From the NCBI GenBank assembly GCA_950295325.1, contig OX485809.1, forward strand, positions 31,572,144 through 31,636,143: 64,000 bases of DNA, read 5' to 3'. This document shows, in pieces, positions 12,223-22,437 of the stretch (position 1 is its first letter; each line of letters begins with the position of its first letter). Position numbers and translations under genes: made by a program. Source of the DNA: Polytrichum commune. Taxonomy: Eukaryota > Streptophyta > Polytrichopsida > Polytrichales > Polytrichaceae. The notes beneath the pieces are model-generated. The model made no database searches. It was not told where the DNA came from and saw only the letters and a program-made list of their open reading frames with translations.

Positions 12223-12432
12223 TAGGGTGTACCAAAAAGGCCATGTCTTGTCAACTGTGCAAAAGGCCGGGCCACCCGTGGTCGAGGCCGGGGTACCTGT
12301 GCTCCGGGGTAATGCCCTTGAGGTCGAAAATTTACGACCTGCCCGCTCCAATTTATCATCCATTCAGTTTTTTGTCATTCGTTATGCAAGCCACGGGAAC
12401 CGCATCGGCTGCCGCACTCGTCTTGCCGCACT
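12223..12432 (+). repeat. Left terminal inverted repeat of the 15.5-kb transposon
   Basis: The repeat begins TAGGGTGTACCAAAAAGGCC and ends near GCCGCACTCGTCTTGC. It aligns with the complement of 27510-27748 over its whole length with scattered differences and one extra GGCCGGGCCACCC-like block in the right copy. It is GC-rich, unlike the interior, with repeated GGGCCACCCG/GGGGTACC motifs that could be transposase binding sites (inference). Confidence 0.88.
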
Positions 12433-12590
12433 CCTCGTCTTCTCTTTGGACACTTCTCTCTAGGGTTACGGTTTCAGATCCCTTGTGTCCCATTGCGAAC
12501 GCTTTCAAGTTTTCCTTCCCAATCGCATGAGCAGGAGGGTTTGGCGCCTTCAGAGTCGGAAAACTGGTGTCTTGCGCAATCTTGCTTGCA

Positions 12591-13051
12591 AAACTGTTGA
12601 TGAAGTGAAAAAGTTGTGCCTACACTGTCGAAAAAGTGCCAAGAGTGAAAGAGTGTTATTTCACTATAATGGTCATGGTGTCCCCAGACCAACAATCAAT
12701 GGCGAGATTTGGTTGTTCAATAAGGTGATCAGTGATTCCACCTTAAGATGTACTTGTTGGAGTTCTCTGTTGTTGGACTTTTATTAAGGAACAACTCCTG
12801 CGATATGGGGTTAGGGTGCCTTGGTATTGTCTGAAGAGGTCTTTCACTTTGGTCATGCTCATTTTGTTTTGCAAAGACGTGTTCCTTCCTAGCTAGAATG
12901 GTTGCATAACTCTGGCAATAATGGATGTATGCAGCACTTCACACAGTACATACCATTGTCAGTTTACGAGTTGGAGTCGTGGCTTGGAAATCCTTCCAAC
13001 TATGTGTTTGATTGCTCGGCAGCAGGCATGATTGTAAATGCTTTTTGTGAA
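12591..13051 (+). pseudogene. Captured RAPTOR fragment, two exons
   Basis: Exon 12591-12724 reads [20 protein letters not shown] and on to GEIWLFNK. Exon 12935-13051 reads [16 protein letters not shown] and then [15 protein letters not shown]. They join in phase 0 across a GT-AG intron. This is the conserved N-terminal caspase-like domain of RAPTOR, the TOR-complex-1 scaffold. RAPTOR is over 1,200 residues long, and only about 80 are present with no promoter, start or later WD40 part. Upstream similarity stops at about 12590, 160 bp inside the terminal repeat. The piece has the opposite orientation to the transposon genes. It is a captured fragment, not a gene. Confidence 0.88.
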
Positions 13052-13524
13052 GTGAGTTTCTTCAACCATTAACATTTAGAGCTTTGAATGGAACTTCTTT
13101 AGCAAGTTTTAAAGCAATATTTTGTTAATGAGTTCAAAAAATAGGAGATGTTAGCATCGCAAAGATGTGCGAGCTCGTCAGTTGCTTCGTCAGTTGTGTG
13201 TGTGTGTGGGGGGGGGGGGGGCTAACCCTAGCAATGTAAGCTGGGCGGAGGAAACCCTATGTCTCTCTGAATAGCATTGGTTCGTGCAGTTCTTGGATTT
13301 TAAGCTAGCCGGGAAATTTGTGACAAGTAAGATCCACCTTCTAATATAAGTTTCAGAAGTTACAATTTTTACTAAAATGTGGTAGATTTGTGACCTAAGT
13401 TGGTTTCATTGGCCTTCTTTTTTGTGGAGTTCCTTGGAAAGGTTTGAGGGATTTGAAGATTCATTCAATATACTTCTGTCACAGAGCAACTTGTAAGTAA
13501 CACTTCTTCTCTATGCATGTGCAG

Positions 13525-13671
13525 AAAGCTAAGCCAAAGATGGGCATGGTTGAGAGTGCAAAGTTTTTGTTGACATCACGGTACATTCGGGATCTTGCTA
13601 CTCTGGTGGTTGCTTATGGAATCAGTATCAATCTGGTTGAGGTCACATGGAACGGCAAACTGAAAGCGCAG
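13525..13671 (+). pseudogene. Captured plastid ATP/ADP translocase (NTT) exon
   Basis: A single 147-bp exon lies between GCAG and GTACAT. It reads AKPKMGMVESAKFLLTSRYI, then RDLATLVVAYGISINLVEVTW. This is a highly conserved internal segment of the plastid-envelope nucleotide transporter, which exchanges cytosolic ATP for stromal ADP. The full protein has about 12 membrane spans and 600 residues, and no other NTT exon is visible. It keeps its reading frame and both splice sites, so it could be spliced into a chimeric transcript, but it cannot transport on its own. Confidence 0.85.
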
Positions 13672-13859
13672 GTACATGCACTTATTTCACCCAGGCCAAT
13701 ACTTTCTTGGAAAGCACAAGTATTGCCTCGTGTGTTTTTTGGAGCCTGTCATGCAACCCTAGTACATAGCAGTGCTGAATATAAAGGATATGTTGAATGA
13801 ATGGGACTCTATAGTTGGAGATGGAGACTGTGGTACAACGGTGAGAACTTGCAATGTGT

Positions 13860-14130
13860 ACTATGGATTTAGTTTTGTAGAATGCCACATATTCTTCTAG
13901 ATGTGGTGGCGTGGCCAAAAAATTCTTTGCCTTCCCCAAGAGTTTAGGGTAATGGGTGTGATATACCTCAAAAACATGCTTGCTGCATTCTTGGTTTAAG
14001 CGATGGAAGCAATGCTGACGTGCTCCATCGTGAGCTAGTGCTAGAAGAACTTGCTCTTTCAAATATTTATGTGGTTGCTTGCAATTTGTTACCACTCCCC
14101 ATGCCAAGTCTGGAATGTCAGCATTCCTTT
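13860..14130 (-). CDS. Unidentified minus-strand ORF in the transposon
   Basis: About 90 residues read like protein (ADIPDLAWGVVTNCKQPHKY, later RLNQECSKHVFEVYHTHYPK), downstream of the HECT gene on the same strand. The full open frame runs 14194-13682. I do not recognise it. It may be a terminal exon of a transposon gene or another captured piece. No clear start codon or splice pair was found. Confidence 0.3.
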
Positions 14131-14211
14131 TTGTGAAGTAATTTGGGTTTTTGCTCTGGACATTTTTGACTGAGTGGTTGATTACGATGTACAAATCATT
14201 TGATGTTTGTA

Positions 14212-14590
14212 GATGTCCACAGGAGCAAAAGCAATACTTGAAGACGTTGGCAAGCAGTAAGTACTTCTAGAGTTGTTTCCTGTTTGCACTGTTGTTTCCT
14301 TTTTGATATCTTAAAATTACAAACTAGGATTTCTTAACAAGTGAACAATTTTTTTGAATAAAGTACCTATTAACACATGTACGTAAAAAACGACTCCCAA
14401 TAATCTGAATCTTTGTATGGGTCTTTACTGCTGATATGCAATCAATTCTGCGCTCTCTTATTACATGTTATCGAGAAGTCCTTTTTCTCCCAACATTTTT
14501 GCTATAGGAAGCAAATATTAATTGCAAGATATCTGTTTCTTTCAATTTGCAGCTACCCTCTCAATGATGCCGCTGCCACTTTACATTAAC
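14212..14590 (+). pseudogene. Two captured exon-like pieces, source unknown
   Basis: After TTTGTAG, exon 14212 to about 14256 reads MSTGAKAILEDVGK and ends at GTAAGT. After TTTGCAG, about 14553-14590 continues in frame as YPLNDAAATLH before a stop. Both have good splice borders and codon-like composition, but I cannot name the parent gene. Confidence 0.35.
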
Positions 14591-14704
14591 TGGGGTGCTC
14601 AATAAGAAGAGCAACAGGTGCTCTTTCAGAAATTCGATCAAAAGCACATCTGTGAGGGATCTGCAAGGTTTTTATTAATGCCAAAGAACATGTGCAATTT
14701 TTCC

Positions 14705-14800
14705 AGTAGTCCACCTGCAATTGAAAGACTATCAGGAGGGCTATTTCAAGAAGTCGTCATCACCAACACGATCCCGGTCAAGGAGCAAAACTACAAAAAC
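14705..14800 (+). pseudogene. Captured PRPP synthetase fragment
   Basis: The plus-strand text SPPAIERLSGGLFQEVVITN, followed by TIPVKEQNY, is the near-C-terminal block of class I ribose-phosphate pyrophosphokinase, which makes PRPP for nucleotide, histidine and tryptophan synthesis. Similarity ends abruptly at about 14795, before the conserved LSVANLLGETIWRVH-type ending. The intact enzyme is about 310-400 residues and only some 30 are here. It lies just downstream of the HECT stop codon, on the opposite strand. Confidence 0.82.
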
Positions 14801-16417
14801 GCTACAATTACCGTGGAAGTGGCAAAAAACGCATCCCATGGGCTACATTGTTCGAGGTAACTTGTCACATATTACCAAATGACCTATCCATGATACTGTA
14901 GCATATTTTGCGGTACATTGTGTCAATGTCCTTGTATAGTGGAAGGTGGAGCTTTTCAAAGCATGTTGATGAGGAGATGAGAGGGTCATTTGTCCTATCT
15001 AGGAATTCGATACTCACTACCTTGCTTCCAAAGTACTCGTTCCCAGTGATGAACACAGCAAGTCTTGATCGTTCACTGTACGTCATTTTATGATCACATG
15101 CTCTGAACATGTTTTCCAAATCTCTAGGAATTGTGCTAGAGAAATTGCACATGGCGAGGAACTCAGATGCCTCCATAGCATTCTTGGCACTGAATATTAC
15201 ACGCAAGGTGTATGCTGTAAGGGTGTCCAAAGACTCCGTCATCCTTTGCTTCTCCGGAATAGATGTGTTTGCCTGTTCAACTGCAAGGTAAAAACCCTCC
15301 CTCATAGCTTTTCCAATTTCTAGTCTCCCATTAAATAGGTGACTGAAAATAATGCTTCCCAGCTTGTCTTCCACTTGCTGTTGCCAAGTTGCCTCTTCAA
15401 GTGTAAATCCACTAAATGTCCACCCAAGGTCTCCTAGCAGATTATCTTGTAATTCCTTGATCAATTTTGTAGCAAATTCAAGGCTAGTCCTTAGAGGAAC
15501 TACAAGGGACCATGTTGCTCCCCAACCAAGGCGGAAGTCCCTTTCCAATGCTTTGCGGGTATCTGGGCAAACTGAAGAGGATAAATTTGTTGATGTAGGC
15601 ACTTCATTGCAAAGCATCAGAAGCGTTGCAAATGAAAACGGTCTGCTCACTTCAATGCCATGCAATGTGAGCAGGTAAATCAAGTGCCCAACCATGCGAG
15701 CCAAATCAAGTTGAATGTCTGGTCTGACAATGGCAACATCGACCTTGGGGTAAAGGATCTTTCCTGCCATGTCATCTGGATACTCGAAAATAGCATTGTA
15801 GTTGAAGGAGCTCCCCCAAAATTGCTTCCAGCAGTTGCTCAACCATGAATTTGTCAACCCAGAAAGGTCAACTGCAGTTTCTTTAAATCCCAAGGTATGG
15901 ATTGAATCCACTTATGGCTTGTAGAAATATTCCTTAGTGCTTGAAATCCAATCCCAATGTCTTGTAAATGCTTGAAGTTCTTTGCCTTGTGTAACCTACA
16001 CATACCACAAATAAGAATGATGAAGTCGAAAAGTTTTGGACTTTAGAGTTGAAATGGTATCAATGTCCTGATGTGTGTTACAGTCAAACTTTAAATTGTG
16101 CCCTGAAAAACATTTGTCATTCAAAATCATCACTGTATGTTATATCCCAACTAATTTCCAATCCTTATGCACTCAGTATGAGGAAATTGCACCGAAGGGC
16201 TATATGGGCAGTCCACTTACTGTGATTTCATTAGATGTTGCACAACTTACTGCTTTGAATGTGGGTCAAAGTTAGCCCTCATATTTTTAGAGCTACACCT
16301 AGTGAATACTCTGCTGGTTATGTCTGTTTTATGTGTTTTATTTTTACCCGACCTTTTAAAAACATGTCAAGTAATTTAACTTCTGGTTGTCATGCGTGTT
16401 TGTCTGTTTGGTTGCAG

Positions 16418-16516
16418 CTTATTTCAGCCATAAGTGGAGGAATTATCGATCTTTCATTTGATGATGTGGGATATGCATGGCAAATTTTAAATTGTTTATG
16501 TACTTTGGCATATTCT
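16418..16516 (+). pseudogene. Captured GDP-mannose transporter (GONST-type) exon
   Basis: A 99-bp exon lies between TTGCAG and GTAAGC and reads LISAISGGIIDLSFDDVGYA, then WQILNCLCTLAYS. This matches the conserved internal segment of plant Golgi GDP-mannose transporters, which carry the sugar nucleotide from cytosol to Golgi lumen. Only one exon out of a roughly 330-residue, ten-span protein is present. It sits in the region between two HECT exons on the opposite strand, so it may lie inside an intron of that gene. Confidence 0.78.
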
Positions 16517-17361
16517 GTAAGCTGCATACTACTCTTCTAGAAATTTGGAAATTATGCTTTTAGTTTTGATTGAATTGGTTAATTATGGAGTAACTTTCTA
16601 TACTTCAAAAGTTTCTGGACTGTGGTGACTTTGCAAATTATTGGTGTTTATTTGAGGTTAGTTTGTAATTGCTTAGATTTTTAACATCTTAGAAATTACT
16701 GTGCTATCTATACCTTTAGGGCTTGCCTTAATCCTCATCTTTGAGAGCGATGTATTGTCAATGTAAGTTGCCCCACCAATCTCATTTCTCTTGCTTGACA
16801 AACTTAAAAAGAATTTGGGCTCTGTTAATGTGTTTCTGCCAGACCTAGTCATAACTTGAGAGATTGCTCATCCTACACTTCATGTTTTAATACCTGTATC
16901 TGAAAGTTGGAATTCGTCCAAAAAAATAAAAAATAAAAAAATAACCTCAATGGGTGTAGCTCTGATGCTTCCTAAGGCATCCTGAAGTGGTTTAAAAATC
17001 TGTGATGACATGTAGAGGCGTTGATATGCAAGGAGAGTTTTATCCACATTTTCCCTTTGTTCAAGTAGCTCAATCTCTTCTTCAGGGCCATCTACACCAT
17101 GATAACACATTCTTCGGAGTTGTTGAATTGTGAATGCAGAGAATGCTTCATTACGTATGAAGCTCTCAATGCATGGATCAGTTGGAGCTTCAGTCTTGTT
17201 GAAATCCGGTCCGCCATAAATTTCAGCAAAAGCCTTCGCATGCTCTTTCTCAGGACCAAGTGAGCATCTCTCAATAGCATCCTCTAGCAAATCCCAATCC
17301 ATCCAAAATCTTCTTGCTTGAAGTTCAAATTCAATTTTGAAATCCGTATCACTATACATTG

Positions 17362-17974
17362 GGGTGCAAGCACGGTAAAGTGGACAACTCCTGATCCATG
17401 CCTAGTGTTAAGTGAAAGTGATTCAATTTTATGTACTAACTTTGAATTTTGTGAAGAAATAAACCATAGACATTTAAAAAAAATCTTGCTCTACAAAGCC
17501 AAGCAATTTATGATGACAAAAATAATTCCAAGAAAAGTCTACCTATTTTAGAAGACGGTGCAAGTGGCGTGCAAGTAGGTGATATTGAATAAGTGATTGT
17601 CTAAAATTTGTTTAAAATATGATAAAATTACATTAAATTGATGGTTTTTTACAAAGTTTTGTGGTGATGCCTTCAAGTAGATAATGAATTCAAGGAATAT
17701 AAAAAAATTCTAACTTCAAAATAGTTAAGGTCATGAAATCAACATCCAAAACCAAACTCAATCATTTGTTTTTGAGCATCACTTTTGATGCTAAGTATTG
17801 AAGATCTCAACTTGATATTCTACATTTGAGTATTTAACACAACAATAGAGGTCATCATAAAAAAAATTCCAATTTATATAACTCTTTGCTACTACTTTTA
17901 GGCCTTTGACCAAAAAAATTATGGTTTTAGTATACCAGAGCACTTTTTTGGTCCACTTTACCATGCTTGCACCC
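17362..17974. mobile_element. 613-bp MITE inserted in a HECT exon
   Basis: The ends are an inverted repeat of about 24 bp starting GGGTGCAAGCACGGTAAAGT (left) and GGGTGCAAGCATGGTAAAGT (right, complement), with one mismatch. The flanks carry ATTG on both sides (17358-17361 and 17975-17978), or ATT if the extra terminal G is counted as part of the element. The interior is non-coding and AT-rich. On the minus strand the HECT-gene text stops at one border and resumes at the other, so the MITE entered a coding exon after the host transposon had formed. Confidence 0.8.
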
Positions 17975-18989
17975 ATTGATATTGAATTGTGTTGAGTAAG
18001 TTTGGAAAGAATCGATTCAGACATTGATATCCCACGCCTTAGTTGTCTTCGCTTTTGCAGATTCATACATGCATCAAAGACCTCTCCACTGCTGTTTGAA
18101 TTTTGAAGTACATCCTTGCAGAAATCCTCAAAAGTAGACCAAAAAACTTGGGAGGTACGTGCTGAAGCCTCTCTTTTGTCAATTTTTTCCTTGAAGTCCA
18201 TGGATTCGTAGTATGCAATGTGACAATCCTCCCAAACAATTGCTAATTTTTCCAACTCTGTGAATTCTTCGTCCAGATGCAACGCGGGTACCAAAGTTGG
18301 ATGTGGTGGACTTGTAGGTGCCCTGGATGGAGAAACAAACAAACAAGAAATTAAATTATGTGGTCAAAGAGAACCGTTGATTCTGCAGCAGGCAAGATAT
18401 ACATATTTACAGAATTTGCAAATATCATGCGAGGGTACTTCCATGTAATATCTATCCATTTATTGCTATTCCAACATTGTATAAATGGAGGCAATTGACT
18501 TGTCAATATCAGTTTCTCTACTTGTTGATTTTGCAGGGTTTGGATATGTGGAGACTGTAGACTCTGTTCTTGTCTGAAAGATAAGTTGGTGAAAAAGGTC
18601 ATTATACTAAATTGTATGTCCACTATAGTGGATGGATCAACTGTAAGTTAAATGAAAACAAGAAGTTGAGGTTTCAACTTTTTAAGTTCAAGAGATCTCT
18701 TGTGATAGGCACACACCATTCATCATCAACATTGCTTGTAGCCGATATCCAAGTGTTTTACATGATTGTTTTAAATTGCTCATTCCAATCACTTACCCAT
18801 ATTCCAGATCCCTTCTAACAATGCTGATGACTCTGGTGGGATTCTGGTTTTGAGGAGAGAAGCCAACTGCCTCATGAGTCATAACCCTTGACGTTATCTC
18901 TGGCTGACCTGCAAAAATCCAGAATGTACTGACACATTATTATGCCTATCATATGATTTGCAGTTTCCAATTTCTAAGTGGAATGCACC

Positions 18990-19135
18990 TGCCACACCTT
19001 AACCTTTTGCTTGCATGCTGGCAGGGCCTCGCAAACTTTGCTTTTTGCGACAAAAAATTGACTGGTGCCAACTTGAAGTACATTCTTAGTGTTGGGCCTA
19101 CATTTGTCATTATGAAATTCATCCAGTGTGAGTAG
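18990..19135 (+). other. Exon-like membrane-protein piece, source unknown
   Basis: After CTGGCAG at about 19022, the plus strand reads GLANFAFCDKKLTGANLKYI, then LSVGPTFVIMKFIQ, to a possible donor. The second half would be a membrane span. It looks like one more captured exon, and I cannot name the source with confidence. It overlaps the region between HECT exons. Confidence 0.3.
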
Positions 19136-20104
19136 TTTATACAACCCAGTGTGATTAGAATGATTTTATACATGAATAACTACTTATAGGACATAAGTTC
19201 TGACTTTTTCTAAACCTGTGGGATGACAGTCATACTAGCTAAAAATTGCAAGCCAGGTAATGTGGATACAAAGTCAGTTCTAACAGCCCCGGATTGTTGA
19301 TTCTTAGGAACAAACTTATGTGGGACGAGGTATGTACGAGAGGACTGCAGATTATGCAATTGCGATGCAGGTGAAGGTGAGGCATCTGAAGGCGAAGCTG
19401 AAGGAGGGACCCATCCGGCTGGTAAGTACACAATATTGGTATTTGCACTTAACTTCCCGTAGAGAGCATTTGCATCCTGTGTATACATCTCCAATTGATA
19501 GGCCCGTTCTGTTCCTACTCCATTTCTTTTTTTGGTGCGCTTGAGGAAAGTGCCTGTGACGTGTGGATATGGGGATTGCATGTTTTGGTAGGCAGGTAGC
19601 CTCCCAAAAACCTCTGCAACATGCCATTCGACGCTATGTGGGGGAATGGCAAGGGATAGTTGACTCCGGCCCACCTTTTGGTCTCCGGTAGAGAGATTAC
19701 CACAGACTCAACATGTGGAGGCCAATGAGTGACGGTTGCCACTCTAGTCGGTGACAAACGTATTCCTTCAGGTGCACCTAAAAATGTGCGTGTAATGAAC
19801 TTTGCAGGGGCTTCGAGGGAAGGCGCTACTCCTGGTTGAAGAGGTGCCATTGCCGGTAGCGGAGTGGTTGCCACTGAAGTTGTTGAAGAGCTGCTGCCTA
19901 GAGAGGAGCGCGGGCGCCGGTGTGTTCCAACCTTGGGTGGGTAAGAGAAGCCTCCAGCCCTCTCTACAATGGCTCTTGGAAATGTTGTCATTCTGGCAGG
20001 TGTTGTGGCAGGTGTTGTGCTTGTGACGGACCGAGGAGACTCATTGCTATCCATCTGCATACGCATGAATAATTTTACAACAAGAGAAACATATTAAATG
20101 ACAA

Positions 20105-20995
20105 ATATAGGCCTTCACTCTCAAAGACACCTGAACTAGTACGTACTGTTAACTATATGTATCACCTTTTGCAGGATCAGGCAATTAGGGTTTGCAACTT
20201 GCAGTCAATGGTGGTAATACAATTCAATACCGCATTACTACGCTTAATGATCATGTAGGGGTGTCACAACTAACAGGCATAGATAGTCACCTCTCCCTTC
20301 TGAAGCAAATGACAGAACATTGCACACCCTTTTGTTTTTTCTGTTTGAATTGATCTGATGACCAATTCAGGATCACAAATCTTGTGTTTATCTCAATACG
20401 GTTTGACTGTTGTAAAGTAGCACACTGTACTTCGGTATGTATGATGCACACTGATACGTCCCTTTTGTCTTTGGTACCTGTGGGAGGTAGGTATGAGTAT
20501 ATGTATGGGCTAAAGCGCTTCTGTTGTAAGTTCTCAGGTCTTCACTCTCAAAGACACCTGAACTAAGTACATACTGTTACCTGTATGTTTTACCTTCTGC
20601 AGGGACGAGGCAATGGGGATTTACAATTTGCAGCCAATGCTGATGACATCGTTCATGACCATATTACTAAGCTTATTGATTATGTAGGGGTATCACACTA
20701 ACAGACATAGTGAATTCTCACCCTTAAGGTAATGACAGAACATTATACAGGCCCAGAAGAGTCCTGAGATTTTTGGCTAGATTTCTTATTTTACTCTTCT
20801 ATTGCAGCAGAGGTTGCCTGATTGAAATTCCAGTACACTATAGATTCCTGATAGTGTACTGATATTTGCTGATAGTGTATATTGCTGTTGTAGGTAGGCA
20901 TGGGTAAATTGTATGGGCGAAATGTTTCTGTGGTGACTTCTACAGGCCTTCACTTACACACACCTGAACTAGTACATAATGTATGCATACATCAA
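20105..20995. repeat. Tandem duplication, unit about 430 bp, two and a fraction copies
   Basis: A block beginning AGGCCTTCACTCTCAAAGAC at 20110 returns at 20535 and, in part, at 20943. Each of the first two copies also has a CTGCAG or TTGCAG acceptor-like site followed by a similar GGCAAT...TTGCAG...TTATTGAT segment, and then GTAGGGGTGTCACA-like text. Divergence is moderate. The array sits between the transposase and HECT genes and may be the HECT promoter region (inference). Confidence 0.7.
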
Positions 20996-21189
20996 TTTCT
21001 CCCTTACAGAGTACATATGGCAATGTACTTCTCACGTATATATTCATCACCTTCAACATACACAGAGGTATGAGAAACATGACACCGCCAACTGATAAGA
21101 TTCACCAAAGCTTTGAAATGAAGCAATGAAATGAAATGAAACACACACACCTGCATGAAGCAAGCTCCAGCTACTCTGCCCCGCTGCTT

Positions 21190-22437
21190 CAATAAACGTA
21201 GGACTATTGATAATCAGTCATGACTGCTCGCGAACCCAAGTCCTTCAAAAATTCGGATTCAATCTTGGGCTCGCATCCAGTGTGAGAAATTCCACACTTC
21301 AATTCAGCCTCTTGACCTCAAACTCAAGTCAAACCACTAGCACGAGTACCAATCTTTGAGCATCGGAATGGTGCAATTGTTGAGACGAACAAGATCAAGA
21401 ATATGGCCCTATTCACACTATCAACATCAAGAATATGACTGACTTTGGCATACCCTACATCCGCATTAAATGGAACTGACATTAATTCGAGCTAGTAACC
21501 TCCGAATTTTTTATTAAAAGAATTCACTAATAAGATCATATATATATATATATTCTATTATCCTAAAGTAGTGTGTCATTTACTAATATTAAATAATAAA
21601 TGTACCCGTTAGGATGATAAATACTCTTCTTAATTTTGGTTATTACTTATTGAAATCACATTGATAAGAGATTACTTTTTTTTGCAGAAAACTAAGAGTA
21701 CTTAAATCTCAATACCCAACATTCAACATTCAACATTCAACATAACATTATGTTAAACTTGTGGCGGAATTACATGGTTAAAGTAAAGGTCGAGGCGAAA
21801 GCCATCACGGAGATATCTCGTAATAAATCTAATAATTGCTTAACACGAGCCTGTTTTCCAAATGTTTAACATGACTGCCACATTGTCGCATGAGGATATA
21901 TGCCTCCTTGGGAGGAGGGCTTGGTTAGTTTGTTTTTAGCCCCTATTATTTAGTTAGCTTGTTTATTTTTGAGTTTCCTTTTGTTTAGGACAAGGTAGGT
22001 TAGATATTTAATGGCATTTTGGTGTAATTCTTTCATGAGACTTTTAATGCTTGATTCTAATAATTGCTCATACATACTAGGCTAATAGGCTAAGGACAAC
22101 CTTAGATTGACTGAAGCTTAGGAAGCTTCAAAATATTCATATTCATTTATGAGATCTCGGATATTCACAGTTTTGGTATAACTTTCTCTTGGCCACTTTC
22201 CTATCAAATTGGTTGTCATTCTTGGTGAGGCAAGTCACACTATAAGTTAGAATGCAAGATATGTTTGCAAACCCTCTCAAATAATGCATTGACAATAAAT
22301 TTTCAATTTGTCTTTTGCAAAAGAAAAGTAGCTTTGAATTGATAGCTTTGAATTGAATTGAGTTTGTATATTTAAGACAAGTTCCTTCACGTCTTTGTTA
22401 TCAAATATTAAGCTCAATAGTAAGAGCATTGATGAAT
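21190..22437. other. Transposon interior without recognised gene
   Basis: The stretch between the tandem duplication and the transposase stop is AT-rich, with a TA microsatellite at about 21538-21552 and ATTCAACATTCAAC short repeats near 21720. No captured exon is recognised. Confidence 0.45.

Larger units (their letters stand above)
14865..20066 (-). pseudogene. HECT-type ubiquitin ligase-like gene of the transposon, interrupted
   Basis: Minus-strand exon-like segments run in order. The first, 20066-19216, is a Ser/Thr/Pro-rich N-terminus from ATG at 20066 and occupies two overlapping frames. Next come about 18321-17979 (ALHLDEEFTELEKLAIVWED), 17357-16946 (ARRFWMDWDLLEDAIERCSL) and about 15995-14865. 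The last is a HECT C-lobe ending ISSSTCFEKLHLPLYK; the expected catalytic Cys is the TGC at 14961-14963, 31 residues from the end. HECT ligases pass ubiquitin from an E2 through this Cys to a substrate. The gene lies downstream of the transposase on the same strand, as a second transposon gene. A MITE splits one exon, and there is at least one other interruption, so this copy is probably non-functional. Exon joins in the 20-18 kb part are uncertain. Confidence 0.78.

Noticed and set aside
12591-14800. A genuine RAPTOR or NTT gene
   Set aside because: Only internal exons are present, different genes follow each other, and all lie within the transposon ends.
18990-19135. Callose synthase fragment
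   Set aside because: The text LSVGPTFVIMKFIQ is only vaguely reminiscent; I could not match a specific conserved block, so it is left as an unidentified exon-like piece.
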